A stretch of DNA of 64,000 bases from Chitinivorax tropicus (GTDB lineage: Bacteria; Pseudomonadota; Gammaproteobacteria; Burkholderiales; SCOH01), in contig NZ_JACHHY010000015.1 of the NCBI RefSeq assembly GCF_014202905.1, forward strand, positions 1 through 64,000. Reading direction: 5' to 3'. A model generated the notes under the pieces. The model did no database searches, was not told the origin of the DNA, and worked only from the letters and a program-made list of their open reading frames with translations. Shown one piece after another: positions 56,299 through 64,000 of the stretch. Numbering within the stretch: position 1 is the stretch's first letter; each line of letters opens with the position of its first letter. The position numbers and the translations under genes are program-made.

Positions 56299-57093
56299 TC
56301 AGCTGATTTCGTCCATCCACCCCCAGTCATCGGTGTCCAGCTCGGCATCCGGCTCGGGGACGCTGACGTCATGGATGGGGCAGGCATCCAGAAAATCAAG
56401 GCCGATGGCCAGCTTCAGGTGATGCGGCAGGTTGCTGACCTGATTGGCCACGTCGAATGTATGCCATCTGCCATCGCACCAGGTTTCGGCCCACGCATGC
56501 AGGCTGACCTGCTGGTTGGGCAGGCCGGGTGAGTAGATGTAGCCACTGACATAACGCGCCGGGACGCCCAGATAGCGTGCGCAGGCCAGGAAGACCTGTG
56601 TCAGATGGCTACTGCTGCCGACGCCGGCGGAGAAGGTCTGGGCGGCAGAGGCAAGGTGCTCCTGGTTCGTGTCCGTCCAGACCAGCCGTTCGCGCAGGGC
56701 AGCCATCAGCATCATGAGCTGGTGCGGGGTCATCACCGCCAAGCGGTGCGGCTCGGCAAACTGGCGGATGGCCTGATCGGGCTTGGTCAGCTCGGTCTGG
56801 TGCAGGAAAAAGGGTGGGGGAAGTTTGTCCGCCAGGCTCTCGTGTTCAACTGTGGTTTCCACGATCCCATGGGCGATGACGCGGATTTCCTTGTGTGGGT
56901 AGTCCAGTGTCATCACATGCAGCACATTGCCATATGGGTCAATGCTTTTGTAAGCGGGGACGGGCAGCTCCAGCTCCCAATCGACAACCTGTCCGAGCAG
57001 GCTGCTGTGCGGGGTCAGGCGCAGGTGCTGCGTACTATGGCGCACCGTCGCATCGTGTCGGAACACGGCTTCGTGGGTGATGGCAAGTCGCAT
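56299..57093 (-). CDS. transglutaminase-like protein with Ser in place of catalytic Cys
   Basis: 264 residues from ATG 57093, preceded by GGAGG. The N-terminal domain (MRLAITHEAVFRHDATVRHS, the bacterial transglutaminase-like N-domain) and the core around LACARYLGVPARYVSGYIYS are typical of this family. His199 (SLHAWAE) and Asp214 (TFDVANQV) are kept, but the site normally reading GVCQH-like reads GSSSH, so the nucleophile Cys is Ser161. The C-terminus is very acidic (DDWGWMDE). It may be inactive, use Ser, or act as a binding protein. No partner gene of this family is adjacent. Confidence 0.8.
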   Translation of the reverse strand: MRLAITHEAVFRHDATVRHSTQHLRLTPHSSLLGQVVDWELELPVPAYKSIDPYGNVLHVMTLDYPHKEIRVIAHGIVETTVEHESLADKLPPPFFLHQTELTKPDQAIRQFAEPHRLAVMTPHQLMMLMAALRERLVWTDTNQEHLASAAQTFSAGVGSSSHLTQVFLACARYLGVPARYVSGYIYSPGLPNQQVSLHAWAETWCDGRWHTFDVANQVSNLPHHLKLAIGLDFLDACPIHDVSVPEPDAELDTDDWGWMDEIS

Positions 57094-57407
57094 ATCAGCC
57101 TCCAGTGGGGTGCATTGCCTGGCTTGTCCGCTTGGGGCATGCACGCTTCATCTGTTCTAGAAGCGCTGACCGGAATCCGCTCAGATTGATATGGAAAAAG
57201 ACAGCGCTTTTCTAGTTATAGCAAAGCACTATCCATGCCACAAAAAAATTTGATTGAAAATCATCGATGTAGGACATGTGCATATGCTGATGCCCAGTAA
57301 AAATGCACCGCTTCAGGGCATGTCGGGCTGCAGCTGCTTGCTGATGGGGCGTGGCATAGGTGCCGGGCGCACCATGCCAGCCTACTGAGCCATCCTGTGA
57401 CCAGGTA
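57094..57407 (-). other. intergenic region selO / transglutaminase-like gene
   Basis: 314 bases between two minus-strand genes. It is AT-rich around 57200-57270 and could hold the promoter of the transglutaminase-like gene. No gene or terminator could be supported. Confidence 0.4.
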
Positions 57408-58874
57408 TTACGATGAACAGCTGACGCTCAAGGTCTGCGCCCATGCAGGGGGGTGGGCGGCATAGTGCTCATGTGCGGGGTGCTCGTCATAGGGGGTGGC
57501 CAATACCTGCAGCAGCTGGTCGATTTCACTGAAATCCTGATGCCGTGCCGCGGCCTGGATGGCTTGCTCGGCCAGGTGGTTACGCAGAACAAATTTAGGA
57601 TTTGCCCGTCTTTGCTGTGCTTGCCGTGTGGCGGTGTCCTGGCCCTCTTGTTGCAGGCGAGATACGTACCCTGCCAGCCAGGCATCCATGGCGGGGCGAT
57701 CCAGGCATTCATCACGCACAGCCTGTTGTGGCTGGGCCGTATCCACCTCACTCAACAGGCGGAAGCAGCGGGTGTAGTCTACTTGGTTGGTTTGCATGAG
57801 GGTCAGGAGCTCGACAAGCAATGCTTCATCCCCCGCCTGCCAATGGGCAAGGCCCAGTTTGCGTTGCATACGTGCGAGATAGGCTGCTTCATATTGTGGC
57901 TGGAAGCTTTGCAGCGCGGCAATGGCCTCGTCTTTGTCCAGTAAGGTGATCAGTGCCTGGGCAAGACAATGCAGGTTCCACAGGGCAACGGCGGGCTGCT
58001 GGTCATAGGCATAGCGGCCAGTGTGGTCAGAGTGATTGCAGACGTGGCCGGCATCAAATGCATCCAGAAACCCGAACGGCCCGTAATCCAATGTCAGGCC
58101 GAGAATCGACATATTGTCGGTATTCATGACCCCATGGCAGAAGCCGACCGCCTGCCAATCTGCCATCAAGGCGGCGGTGCGGGTGGTCACCGTGTCAAGC
58201 ATGGCCTGATAAGGGTTGGTGGTATCACGGCAGTGGGGGTAGTAATGATCGATGACGAAATCCGCCAGCTGTTGGATGCGATCATGTTGATTGCGGTAGA
58301 AAAAGACTTCGAAATGGCCAAAACGGATGAAGCTGGGGCTCAGGCGCAGCACCACTGCAGCGGTCTCTGGTGTTTCGCGATAGACAGGCTCATTTGAGCC
58401 GATGATGCTCAATGCTCGCGTGGTGGGGATACCCAACCCATGCATGGCTTCCGAACACAGGAATTCGCGAATCGAGGACCGTAGCACGGCGCGGCCATCG
58501 CCCATGCGGGAGTAGGGTGTTTCGCCCGCACCCTTCAATTGCAGCTCCCAGAACTCACCCCGGCCATTCTGGATCTCACCCAGCCAGATCGCCCGACCAT
58601 CACCCAATTGCGGCACGAATTGGCCGAACTGATGGCCCGCATACAGCGTGGCCAAGGTATCCTGACCAGGGATGGGACGATTGCCGATCAACATGTCGGT
58701 GGCGGCGGGATGTTGTAATGAGGCCAGTGTCAGATCCAAGAGGCTGGCCGCCTGTGGGCTGAAAGCGACCGCGTAGGGGGCTGGTAGCGGCGTGGGCGCA
58801 AGGCGTGTATAAAAGGCGTCGGGCAGGCTGCCAAACCGATTGGTGAACTGCAGCGTATCGAGGGTTCGAGTCAT
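57408..58874 (-). CDS. selO: protein adenylyltransferase SelO (YdiU)
   Basis: About 488 residues, the usual length. Pseudokinase-fold landmarks are visible: GHQFGQFVPQLGDGRAIWLG, ELQLKGAGETPYSRMGDGRA, VLRSSIREFLCSEAM and GVMNTDNMSILGLTLDYGPF. The protein ends in SVSCSS, with Cys at the third-last position where animal SelO has selenocysteine. It transfers AMP to protein Ser, Thr or Tyr residues and is linked to redox stress. ATG 58874 (MTRTL) is chosen; ATG 58886 (MIRF) adds four residues. The far upstream extension is not family-like. Confidence 0.94.
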   Translation of the reverse strand: MTRTLDTLQFTNRFGSLPDAFYTRLAPTPLPAPYAVAFSPQAASLLDLTLASLQHPAATDMLIGNRPIPGQDTLATLYAGHQFGQFVPQLGDGRAIWLGEIQNGRGEFWELQLKGAGETPYSRMGDGRAVLRSSIREFLCSEAMHGLGIPTTRALSIIGSNEPVYRETPETAAVVLRLSPSFIRFGHFEVFFYRNQHDRIQQLADFVIDHYYPHCRDTTNPYQAMLDTVTTRTAALMADWQAVGFCHGVMNTDNMSILGLTLDYGPFGFLDAFDAGHVCNHSDHTGRYAYDQQPAVALWNLHCLAQALITLLDKDEAIAALQSFQPQYEAAYLARMQRKLGLAHWQAGDEALLVELLTLMQTNQVDYTRCFRLLSEVDTAQPQQAVRDECLDRPAMDAWLAGYVSRLQQEGQDTATRQAQQRRANPKFVLRNHLAEQAIQAAARHQDFSEIDQLLQVLATPYDEHPAHEHYAAHPPAWAQTLSVSCSS

Positions 58875-58957
58875 GAAACGTATCATCTGGCGTACTGGGC
58901 GGTCATTATAACCAGCGCTGATATTTGAAATAACAATGCTGAACAAAGGGTTATTGC

Positions 58958-59806
58958 ATGGAAAAACAACTGTTGGTTTCCACCGAATGGCTTGGCTCAC
59001 ATCTGCATGCACCCGATCTGATTGTGCTTGATGTGCGACACAACTTGGCCGACCCGCAGGCTGGCAAGCGCGCCTACTCGTTTTCGCATATCCCCGAGGC
59101 GTATTTCCTGCATCTCGATCACGATCTGTCTGGCCCGGCAACTGGCCATAATGGTCGCCATCCGCTGCCGTCGGCGGCTGAGTTCGGCAAGTTGTTGCGC
59201 AAGCTGGGGGTGACGCCAGATAAGATACTGGTGGCCTATGATGATAGCGGGGGGGCGTATGCAGCCCGCCTGTGGTGGATGATGCGCTGGATCGGTTTGT
59301 ACAACTGCGCGGTGCTGGATGGTGGCTGGCAGAAATGGGTGGCGGAGCACCGAACCGTGACGCAGGCGCTGCCGGTCATGCATGAGTCGGATCATCACGG
59401 CTTTGCACAAGAGGCGCTCAAGGTGTCCGCCGACCACATATTGACGCATTTACATGATCGGGATGCCATGCTGGTGGTGGATGCGCGCAGCCCGGATCGC
59501 TTCCGTGGCGAGAACGAAACCATCGATCCGGTGGCTGGCCATATCCCAGGGGCGGTCAATCGGTTCTTTCAACATAATTTGACTGCCAGTGGCACCTTCA
59601 AACCGCCAGCTGAGTTGTATCATGATTTCAAAGCTTTGCTCGGTGAGCGCTCCCCGAGCACCGTCGTATCGCAGTGTGGATCAGGTGTGACGGCCTGCCA
59701 TAATCTGCTGGCGATGGAGCTGGCGGGCTTGCATGGGGCCAAACTCTATCCTGGCTCGTGGAGCGAGTGGTGCAGCGATACCACCCGCCCTGTCGCGATC
59801 GGGTGA
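58958..59806 (+). CDS. sseA: 3-mercaptopyruvate sulfurtransferase/rhodanese
   Basis: 282 residues with two rhodanese domains. The N-terminal inactive domain contains SFSHIPEAYFLHLDHDLSG; the C-terminal one has the active Cys240 in QCGSGVTAC, a loop matching mercaptopyruvate sulfurtransferases (CGSGVTA). It transfers sulfur from 3-mercaptopyruvate or thiosulfate to an acceptor. It is divergent from selO, 83 bases away, and is followed 109 bases later by an amylase gene. Confidence 0.92.
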   Translation: MEKQLLVSTEWLGSHLHAPDLIVLDVRHNLADPQAGKRAYSFSHIPEAYFLHLDHDLSGPATGHNGRHPLPSAAEFGKLLRKLGVTPDKILVAYDDSGGAYAARLWWMMRWIGLYNCAVLDGGWQKWVAEHRTVTQALPVMHESDHHGFAQEALKVSADHILTHLHDRDAMLVVDARSPDRFRGENETIDPVAGHIPGAVNRFFQHNLTASGTFKPPAELYHDFKALLGERSPSTVVSQCGSGVTACHNLLAMELAGLHGAKLYPGSWSEWCSDTTRPVAIG

Positions 59807-59915
59807 GGGATGGCTTACTGCGCCAATGCGCCTGACAACCGCACAAAATGCCAAGTGGGGCAGGGGGGATTGGCGTAAAGTCTGCGCTGTTTTTCTTGCC
59901 CCGTTGGGATATGCC

Positions 59916-61499
59916 ATGTTCAAACGCTGCCTAGCCGCCTTGCTGTGTACCTGTCTGATGGCCATGCCCGCCATGGCTGGACAGCCTGCTGATATCAGCC
60001 CGGTGCCCATGCGGGCCAAAGACAGCAACTTGCCCGCCCATTGGTATCAGCGTGGCGTGTTCATGGAGATCCTGGTCCGGTCTTACCAAGATACCAACGG
60101 GGATGGCATTGGCGATTTGAATGGCTTGATTTCACGATTGGACTATCTGCAATCGTTGGGTATCAAAGGCATCTGGCTGATGCCGATCTTTCAGTCTGCG
60201 GACCATGACCATGGCTACACCGTCGTCGATTATCGAGCCATCGAGCCAGCGTATGGCACCCTGGCCGATTTCGACAGGCTGCTGGCTGAGGCTCACCGGC
60301 GCGGCATCGGGGTGATCATCGATTATGTGATCAACCACAGCGCCGCCACGCATCCGTTGTTTCTGGATGCGCAGACAGGCGCACAGGCGCAATACCGCGA
60401 CTGGTATGTCTGGCAGGCTGACAAGCCCGTGGGGTGGACTGCATTTGATGGCGACCCCTGGCATGCAGGGCAGGTTGGGTTCTACTATGGTGCGTTCGGT
60501 GGCGAGCTGCCGGATTTCAACCTGCGCAACCCGCTAGTGGTGGACTTCCATCTCGACAACCTGCGTTTCTGGTTGAATCGCGGTGTCGATGGGTTCCGTT
60601 TCGATGCAGTCGGCACCTTGGTCGAAAACAGCTCGGTTGCCTGGGAGAACCAGCCTGACAACCACCCGATCATGGGCCGTATCCAAGGCTTGCTGGCCGA
60701 GTATGGCAATCGTTTCATGATCTGTGAGGCGCCCAGCGACCCAGCGGCGTTTGCCGCCTCGTCGTCGTGTGGCCATGCGTTTGCCTTTGGCTTGCAAAAG
60801 CACCTGATCAAAAGCATCAAGATGGGCCGCCTGATGCCTGATGTGCCCTACCTGCTGGGTAAGCTGCCGATGCAATCGATGGGCACGCTGCTGTCCAACC
60901 ATGACGCCTTTGCTGGTAACCGCTTGTCGCAGCAGTTTGCCGATGATGAAGCGAGCTATCGGCTGGCCGCCGCCGCGCTGATGAGCCTGCCGGGCATTCC
61001 CTTCATCTATTATGGAGAGGAGATCGGGCTGGGTGTCTCAACACCCGTCACCCATCAAGATCAGGAGCTGCGTGGCCCGATGAGCTGGAATGGCACGGCC
61101 AAGGCTGGTTTTACCAAAGGGAAGCCGTTCAGGCCGCTGGTGGGCAACCATCGCACCCATCATGTCGGCGCCCAGCTAAGGCGGGCAGATTCGCTGCTGA
61201 ACACTTATAAGCAGCTGATCACATTGAGAAATGACACGCCTGCCTTGTCAGTGGGGGCATTCCGCCAATTGAGTCAGGCGCATGAGCCGGTGTTCATGTT
61301 CACGCGGAGTCATGAGCAATCCACCATGCTGGTGGTCCTCAACCTGGCAGCCCGACCGATGTCGGTCAAGCTACCGGTTGATCAATGCGATGCCTGGCAA
61401 ATCAAGCTGGCTTTACCGGCCCTGAAGGCCTGGCAGCCAGATGCGCAGTGCCAGCTGGTGCTGCCCGCACAGCAAGCAGTCTTCCTGTCTGGGCCGTGA
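59916..61499 (+). CDS. secreted GH13 alpha-amylase-family glycosyl hydrolase
   Basis: 527 residues with a signal peptide (MFKRCLAALLCTCLMAMPAM). The catalytic (beta/alpha)8 barrel starts at YQRGVFMEILVRSYQDTNGD, which also looks like a calcium-binding loop. The GH13 sites are region I DYVINHS, region II DGFRFDAV (Asp230), region III ICEAPSD (Glu271) and region IV LLSNHD (Asp330), so the triad is complete. It would hydrolyse or transfer alpha-glucosidic bonds of maltodextrins in the periplasm or outside the cell; the exact subfamily is not clear. The frame runs upstream into sseA; ATG 59916 fits the signal peptide. Confidence 0.9.
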   Translation: MFKRCLAALLCTCLMAMPAMAGQPADISPVPMRAKDSNLPAHWYQRGVFMEILVRSYQDTNGDGIGDLNGLISRLDYLQSLGIKGIWLMPIFQSADHDHGYTVVDYRAIEPAYGTLADFDRLLAEAHRRGIGVIIDYVINHSAATHPLFLDAQTGAQAQYRDWYVWQADKPVGWTAFDGDPWHAGQVGFYYGAFGGELPDFNLRNPLVVDFHLDNLRFWLNRGVDGFRFDAVGTLVENSSVAWENQPDNHPIMGRIQGLLAEYGNRFMICEAPSDPAAFAASSSCGHAFAFGLQKHLIKSIKMGRLMPDVPYLLGKLPMQSMGTLLSNHDAFAGNRLSQQFADDEASYRLAAAALMSLPGIPFIYYGEEIGLGVSTPVTHQDQELRGPMSWNGTAKAGFTKGKPFRPLVGNHRTHHVGAQLRRADSLLNTYKQLITLRNDTPALSVGAFRQLSQAHEPVFMFTRSHEQSTMLVVLNLAARPMSVKLPVDQCDAWQIKLALPALKAWQPDAQCQLVLPAQQAVFLSGP

Positions 61500-61551
61500 C
61501 GTGCTGCCAACAAGCGCTGGCCCAACTGTATCGCACCACGGAGATGACCCG

Positions 61552-61863
61552 ATGACGCACACGACATCTGCGGTGAAACCGCTGACCGAGGCCCAACAGG
61601 CGCTGATCTTTGAGGTGATGCAAGAGCACGAGACGATGATGGTCGAGCAGGTCGAGCGGGCTATCGAGCAATGCCTGGAGGGCGTCTATCGCGAGCTGGA
61701 CAGCCATCAGCTGGTTGATAAGCTGTCTCAACTGCCGCCTCACGACTATTTTGCTGCCGTGGCATTACAGCATCTCTTCTACATCCTGTCTGCGGGCAAG
61801 CGCGAGGCGGCTTCAGCGATCATCAAAAACCTACAGGACATGGCCCGTACCAATATGGGATGA
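61552..61863 (+). CDS. hypothetical protein after the amylase gene
   Basis: 103 residues, function not recognised. ATG 61552 is preceded by GGAG. No signal peptide or membrane segment is seen; the sequence is helical and acidic (EQVERAIEQCLEGVYRELDS; LQHLFYILSAGKREAASAII). It is 52 bases after the amylase gene on the same strand and may share its transcript. It converges with the cytochrome c'-like gene with only eight bases between stops. Confidence 0.65.
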   Translation: MTHTTSAVKPLTEAQQALIFEVMQEHETMMVEQVERAIEQCLEGVYRELDSHQLVDKLSQLPPHDYFAAVALQHLFYILSAGKREAASAIIKNLQDMARTNMG

Positions 61864-61871
61864 CGCGGTGG

Positions 61872-62315
61872 TCACTCCAGCTTGAACTGCTTGTGGCAGC
61901 TGGTGCAGGCTTGTTCGACGGCCCCCAGCGCGGGTTTCAGCTGGGTGGGGTCGGTGGGTTTGGCTGCGGCGGCGGCGGTGAGCTGTTGTAACGAGCGGGT
62001 CAGATCATCCTGTGCTTGTTTGAAAGCATGGGCGTCGCGCCAGATGTCACCCTTCGCTTTGCTGTCCTCCGCGTTTGGTATTGGCTCAAACCACTGCCAG
62101 GGCTTGGCGGATTGATCCGCCAAGGCATGGGCGGCACTCAGAAAGGCCTCCGGCTCATACTTCAGCCGACCATTGAGCATCCCCTGTAATGACTCGCGGG
62201 TACGCATCATTTCCTTGAATTGTTGCTTACGCAGGTGAACCGGGCTGTTTTTATCGACGCCACAGGCGGTCAACAAGACTGAAGCCGACAGAATGAGTAG
62301 CAAAGGTGTTCGCAT
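61872..62315 (-). CDS. cytochrome c'-like lipoprotein
   Basis: 147 residues from ATG 62315. The signal ends in a lipobox LTAC (Cys18), and the C-terminus has a haem-binding motif CTSCH followed by KQFKLE, the place of haem attachment in class II cytochromes c (cytochrome c'). The helical body (MMRTRESLQGMLNGRLKYEP; FKQAQDDLTRSLQQL) fits the four-helix bundle. It is likely a lipid-anchored haem protein on the periplasmic side; its electron partner or ligand is unknown. The 5' part of the longer frame was excluded. Confidence 0.82.
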   Translation of the reverse strand: MRTPLLLILSASVLLTACGVDKNSPVHLRKQQFKEMMRTRESLQGMLNGRLKYEPEAFLSAAHALADQSAKPWQWFEPIPNAEDSKAKGDIWRDAHAFKQAQDDLTRSLQQLTAAAAAKPTDPTQLKPALGAVEQACTSCHKQFKLE

Positions 62316-62666
62316 GATGATCCATCTACATCCAAAAATCCGCGCGGCACTATAAACCAAAATGGGACGAGTGCGCATGGCATCTGATACCAGAAAATGC
62401 AATGCGTTCAATCGAGGGCTGGAGCATCAGGCTGGCTGAGTCACTGTTCTGGCGCAAAGACGGCTGGGTGGATGTGTCGCACTGACATCCAATCGCATTA
62501 ATTGATTCATCTGATCAATAAAGCTGATACAACGCACAGCGGATTTCGGGTAACGTGTCGCCAGGCCGCATGAAGCTTGAATCCCAACGCATCAACCGCT
62601 AATGGTGCCGGCTGTTATATGATCAACGGCAGAGACATGCCGAGTACAGAAGATGGAGTGGGCGGG
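62316..62666 (+). other. divergent region cytochrome c'-like / LysR-type gene
   Basis: 351 bases holding the promoters of the cytochrome gene and the LysR-type gene. The frame of the LysR gene extends to 62577, but those 30 residues do not match the family. LysR regulators often control the divergent neighbour; here that would be the cytochrome c'-like gene. Confidence 0.45.
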
Positions 62667-63569
62667 ATGGAAATCTATCAACTGCGAACCTTTGTGGCGG
62701 TGGCTCAGCAGGGGCATTTGACTCAGGCTGCGGAAATCCTGCACCTGTCACAACCAGCTGTCACGGCACAGATCAAGGCGCTGGAGGAAGAGATGGGGGT
62801 CAGCCTGTTCGAGCGCTCCGCCGGTGGCGTGACCTTGACCAAGGCGGGCCAACTGCTGCTGCCCGAGGCAGAGGCGATATTGGCGGGTGCCCGTGGGCTG
62901 ATCACCATGGCGCGTGGCTTGCAAGGGCATTTGACTGGCAAGGTGCGCATCGGCACCATTGCCGACCCGGCCCTGTTGAGACTGGCTGACATTTTGGTCG
63001 AGATCCACCGGCGTTACCCTTTGTTGGATGCGCAGACCTCGCACAGCATCTCAGGTGTGGTGTTGAATGATGTTCGTAAAAAAGAGCTGGATTGCGGCTT
63101 TTTCATCGGCAAGAACCCCTATGTCAATGTCCATGCAATAGCGGTGCGCGAGCTGGTCTTCCGCGTAGTGGCGCCCGTGGCATGGCAGGACAAGCTGGCG
63201 AATGCTACCTGGAAAGATGTTGGCAGGTTGCCTTGGGTGTGGATCAACCAATTCAATTCCTACAACAAGCTCACCAACGAGTTGTTCCGTGAGCACAATA
63301 TCTCCCCACAGAAGGTATTCGAGCTGGATCAGGAGCGCACCACCCTGGCCTTGGTCAAGGCCGGGGTCGGTATGTCCCTGATGCGGGAGGAGCTGGCACA
63401 GGAAGCGCTGGCACGGGGGGATGTGATCGAGTGGGGCAATGTGCGCAAGACGGCATCCCTCAATTTCATCTGGCCCGCTGAGCGCGATGGTGATCTGCTG
63501 ATCACCGCCATGCTCGATATTGTCCGCTCTGTCTGGCAGCTGCCTGAGCAGGCGCCAGTGGCGAGCTGA
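62667..63569 (+). CDS. LysR-family transcriptional regulator
   Basis: 300 residues from ATG 62667, which fits the family N-terminus MEIYQLRTFVAVAQQGHLTQ. The winged helix-turn-helix (AAEILHLSQPAVTAQIKALE) is followed by a substrate-binding domain of the periplasmic-binding type (about 90-300). The effector and targets are unknown; the divergent cytochrome c'-like gene is a candidate target. It converges with the CBS-domain gene with only five bases between stops. Confidence 0.92.
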   Translation: MEIYQLRTFVAVAQQGHLTQAAEILHLSQPAVTAQIKALEEEMGVSLFERSAGGVTLTKAGQLLLPEAEAILAGARGLITMARGLQGHLTGKVRIGTIADPALLRLADILVEIHRRYPLLDAQTSHSISGVVLNDVRKKELDCGFFIGKNPYVNVHAIAVRELVFRVVAPVAWQDKLANATWKDVGRLPWVWINQFNSYNKLTNELFREHNISPQKVFELDQERTTLALVKAGVGMSLMREELAQEALARGDVIEWGNVRKTASLNFIWPAERDGDLLITAMLDIVRSVWQLPEQAPVAS

Positions 63570-63574
63570 CCGGG

Positions 63575-64000
63575 TCAGGCTGCCTGTTTGACCGAGCCCA
63601 ACAGCGTGCGACCCAGTTCTGCAAAGCTCTGGGCGCGCACCAGCGGGTCGAAATCCTGATGTAGGTGGCGTGCGATCTCAGCGGCAGAGAACAGCCCACG
63701 GATTTTCGGCTGTCCATTTTCGAGCGTGGTGACCAGCACATGCTGAAAGCCATAGCTGCGTAACGTTGCCAACAGGTCACCGACCGTCGCGTTCAGTATG
63801 TCGTTCATTCTGAAGGCATATAGCGCGTGGCTGGGGTGCATCACCTCTGCGACAGTCAATTCATCCCGTTTGACCCGTGTGCGTTCCAGTGCGGTCAGGG
63901 CACGCTCGCCCAGAATGTCATCTGCCGTCACGATGCCATGGATCAGCTGGTCGCTGTCTGTCACCATCAGCATGCGGACACCGACCGTCTTCATCTTTTC
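63575..64000 (-). CDS. CBS-domain protein (5' partial, runs off window)
   Basis: The frame is open to the last base, so the start is outside the window; an ATG at 63994 falls inside the first CBS repeat and is unlikely to be the real start. Two CBS repeats are visible (MLMVTDSDQLIHGIVTADDI and ATVGDLLATLRSYGFQHVLV with the RGLFSAAEIARHL end). CBS pairs bind adenosine nucleotides and regulate attached or partner proteins. No catalytic domain is present in the visible part. Confidence 0.85.
   Translation of the reverse strand, partial: EKMKTVGVRMLMVTDSDQLIHGIVTADDILGERALTALERTRVKRDELTVAEVMHPSHALYAFRMNDILNATVGDLLATLRSYGFQHVLVTTLENGQPKIRGLFSAAEIARHLHQDFDPLVRAQSFAELGRTLLGSVKQAA

Overview
The window looks like the chromosome of a Gram-negative betaproteobacterium, probably close to Neisseriales such as the Chromobacterium or Chitinivorax type. 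This rests on gene families and gene order (lolA-rarA-serS, dapA-bamC, pepP-ubiH with a second UbiH-type hydroxylase and dsbC, an RmpM-like OmpA protein), not on a database search. Nearly all of it is densely packed, GC-rich core sequence. Two pieces look acquired: the right part of an IS3-family insertion sequence at 1-1107, and a visibly AT-rich type II restriction-modification cassette at 12840-14899.

Layout. 1-1107: IS407-type element with a programmed -1 frameshift. 1.3-2.1 kb: periplasmic solute-binding protein. 2.2-7.2 kb, minus strand: an iron-uptake locus in the order tonB-exbB-exbD-fiu-piuC, with a Fur-like palindrome inside the promoter just upstream of tonB. 7.5-11.3 kb: divergent rhlE and typA. 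11.4-17.2 kb, minus strand: serS, rarA and lolA, interrupted between serS and rarA by a NotI-family endonuclease and its C5-cytosine methyltransferase. 17.2-24.8 kb: OmpA-like protein, gyrA, a helix-hairpin-helix protein, an ECHDC3-like enoyl-CoA hydratase paralogue, a thioesterase and pepP. 24.8-29.1 kb: two ubiquinone-type hydroxylases, dsbC and a TonB-like protein. 29-36 kb: tas, a MalY/PatB lyase, a GntR regulator, DAHP synthase, an acyl-CoA ligase with an alpha/beta hydrolase, and a response regulator with a degenerate GGDEF domain. 37-44 kb: lplT, lysC, a tRNA-Ser/Arg/Arg cluster and mutS. 44-52 kb: slyD, the ribosomal oxygenase gene roxA, an Ala/Pro repeat lipoprotein, a metallo-hydrolase, bamC, dapA and a YbiT-type ABC-F protein. 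52-64 kb: SDR, mltA, pbpG, a transglutaminase-like protein without the catalytic Cys, selO, sseA, a GH13 amylase, a cytochrome c'-like lipoprotein, a LysR regulator and a CBS protein cut by the window edge.

How genes work together. TonB-ExbB-ExbD would energise the Fiu-like receptor, and PiuC accompanies Fiu in other bacteria; the single Fur-like promoter suggests joint iron control. LolA, BamC, MltA, PbpG, LplT and the OmpA protein serve the cell envelope. RarA, MutS and GyrA serve DNA maintenance. DapA and LysC belong to the lysine pathway.

I found no clearly undescribed multi-gene system. The most interesting items are the NotI-type R-M insertion into a conserved operon, the possibly leaderless Fur-controlled tonB promoter, the Cys-to-Ser transglutaminase homologue, the degenerate GGDEF response regulator, GyrA with Ala at the quinolone position 83, candidate operators around the GntR gene, and the tandem-repeat lipoprotein.
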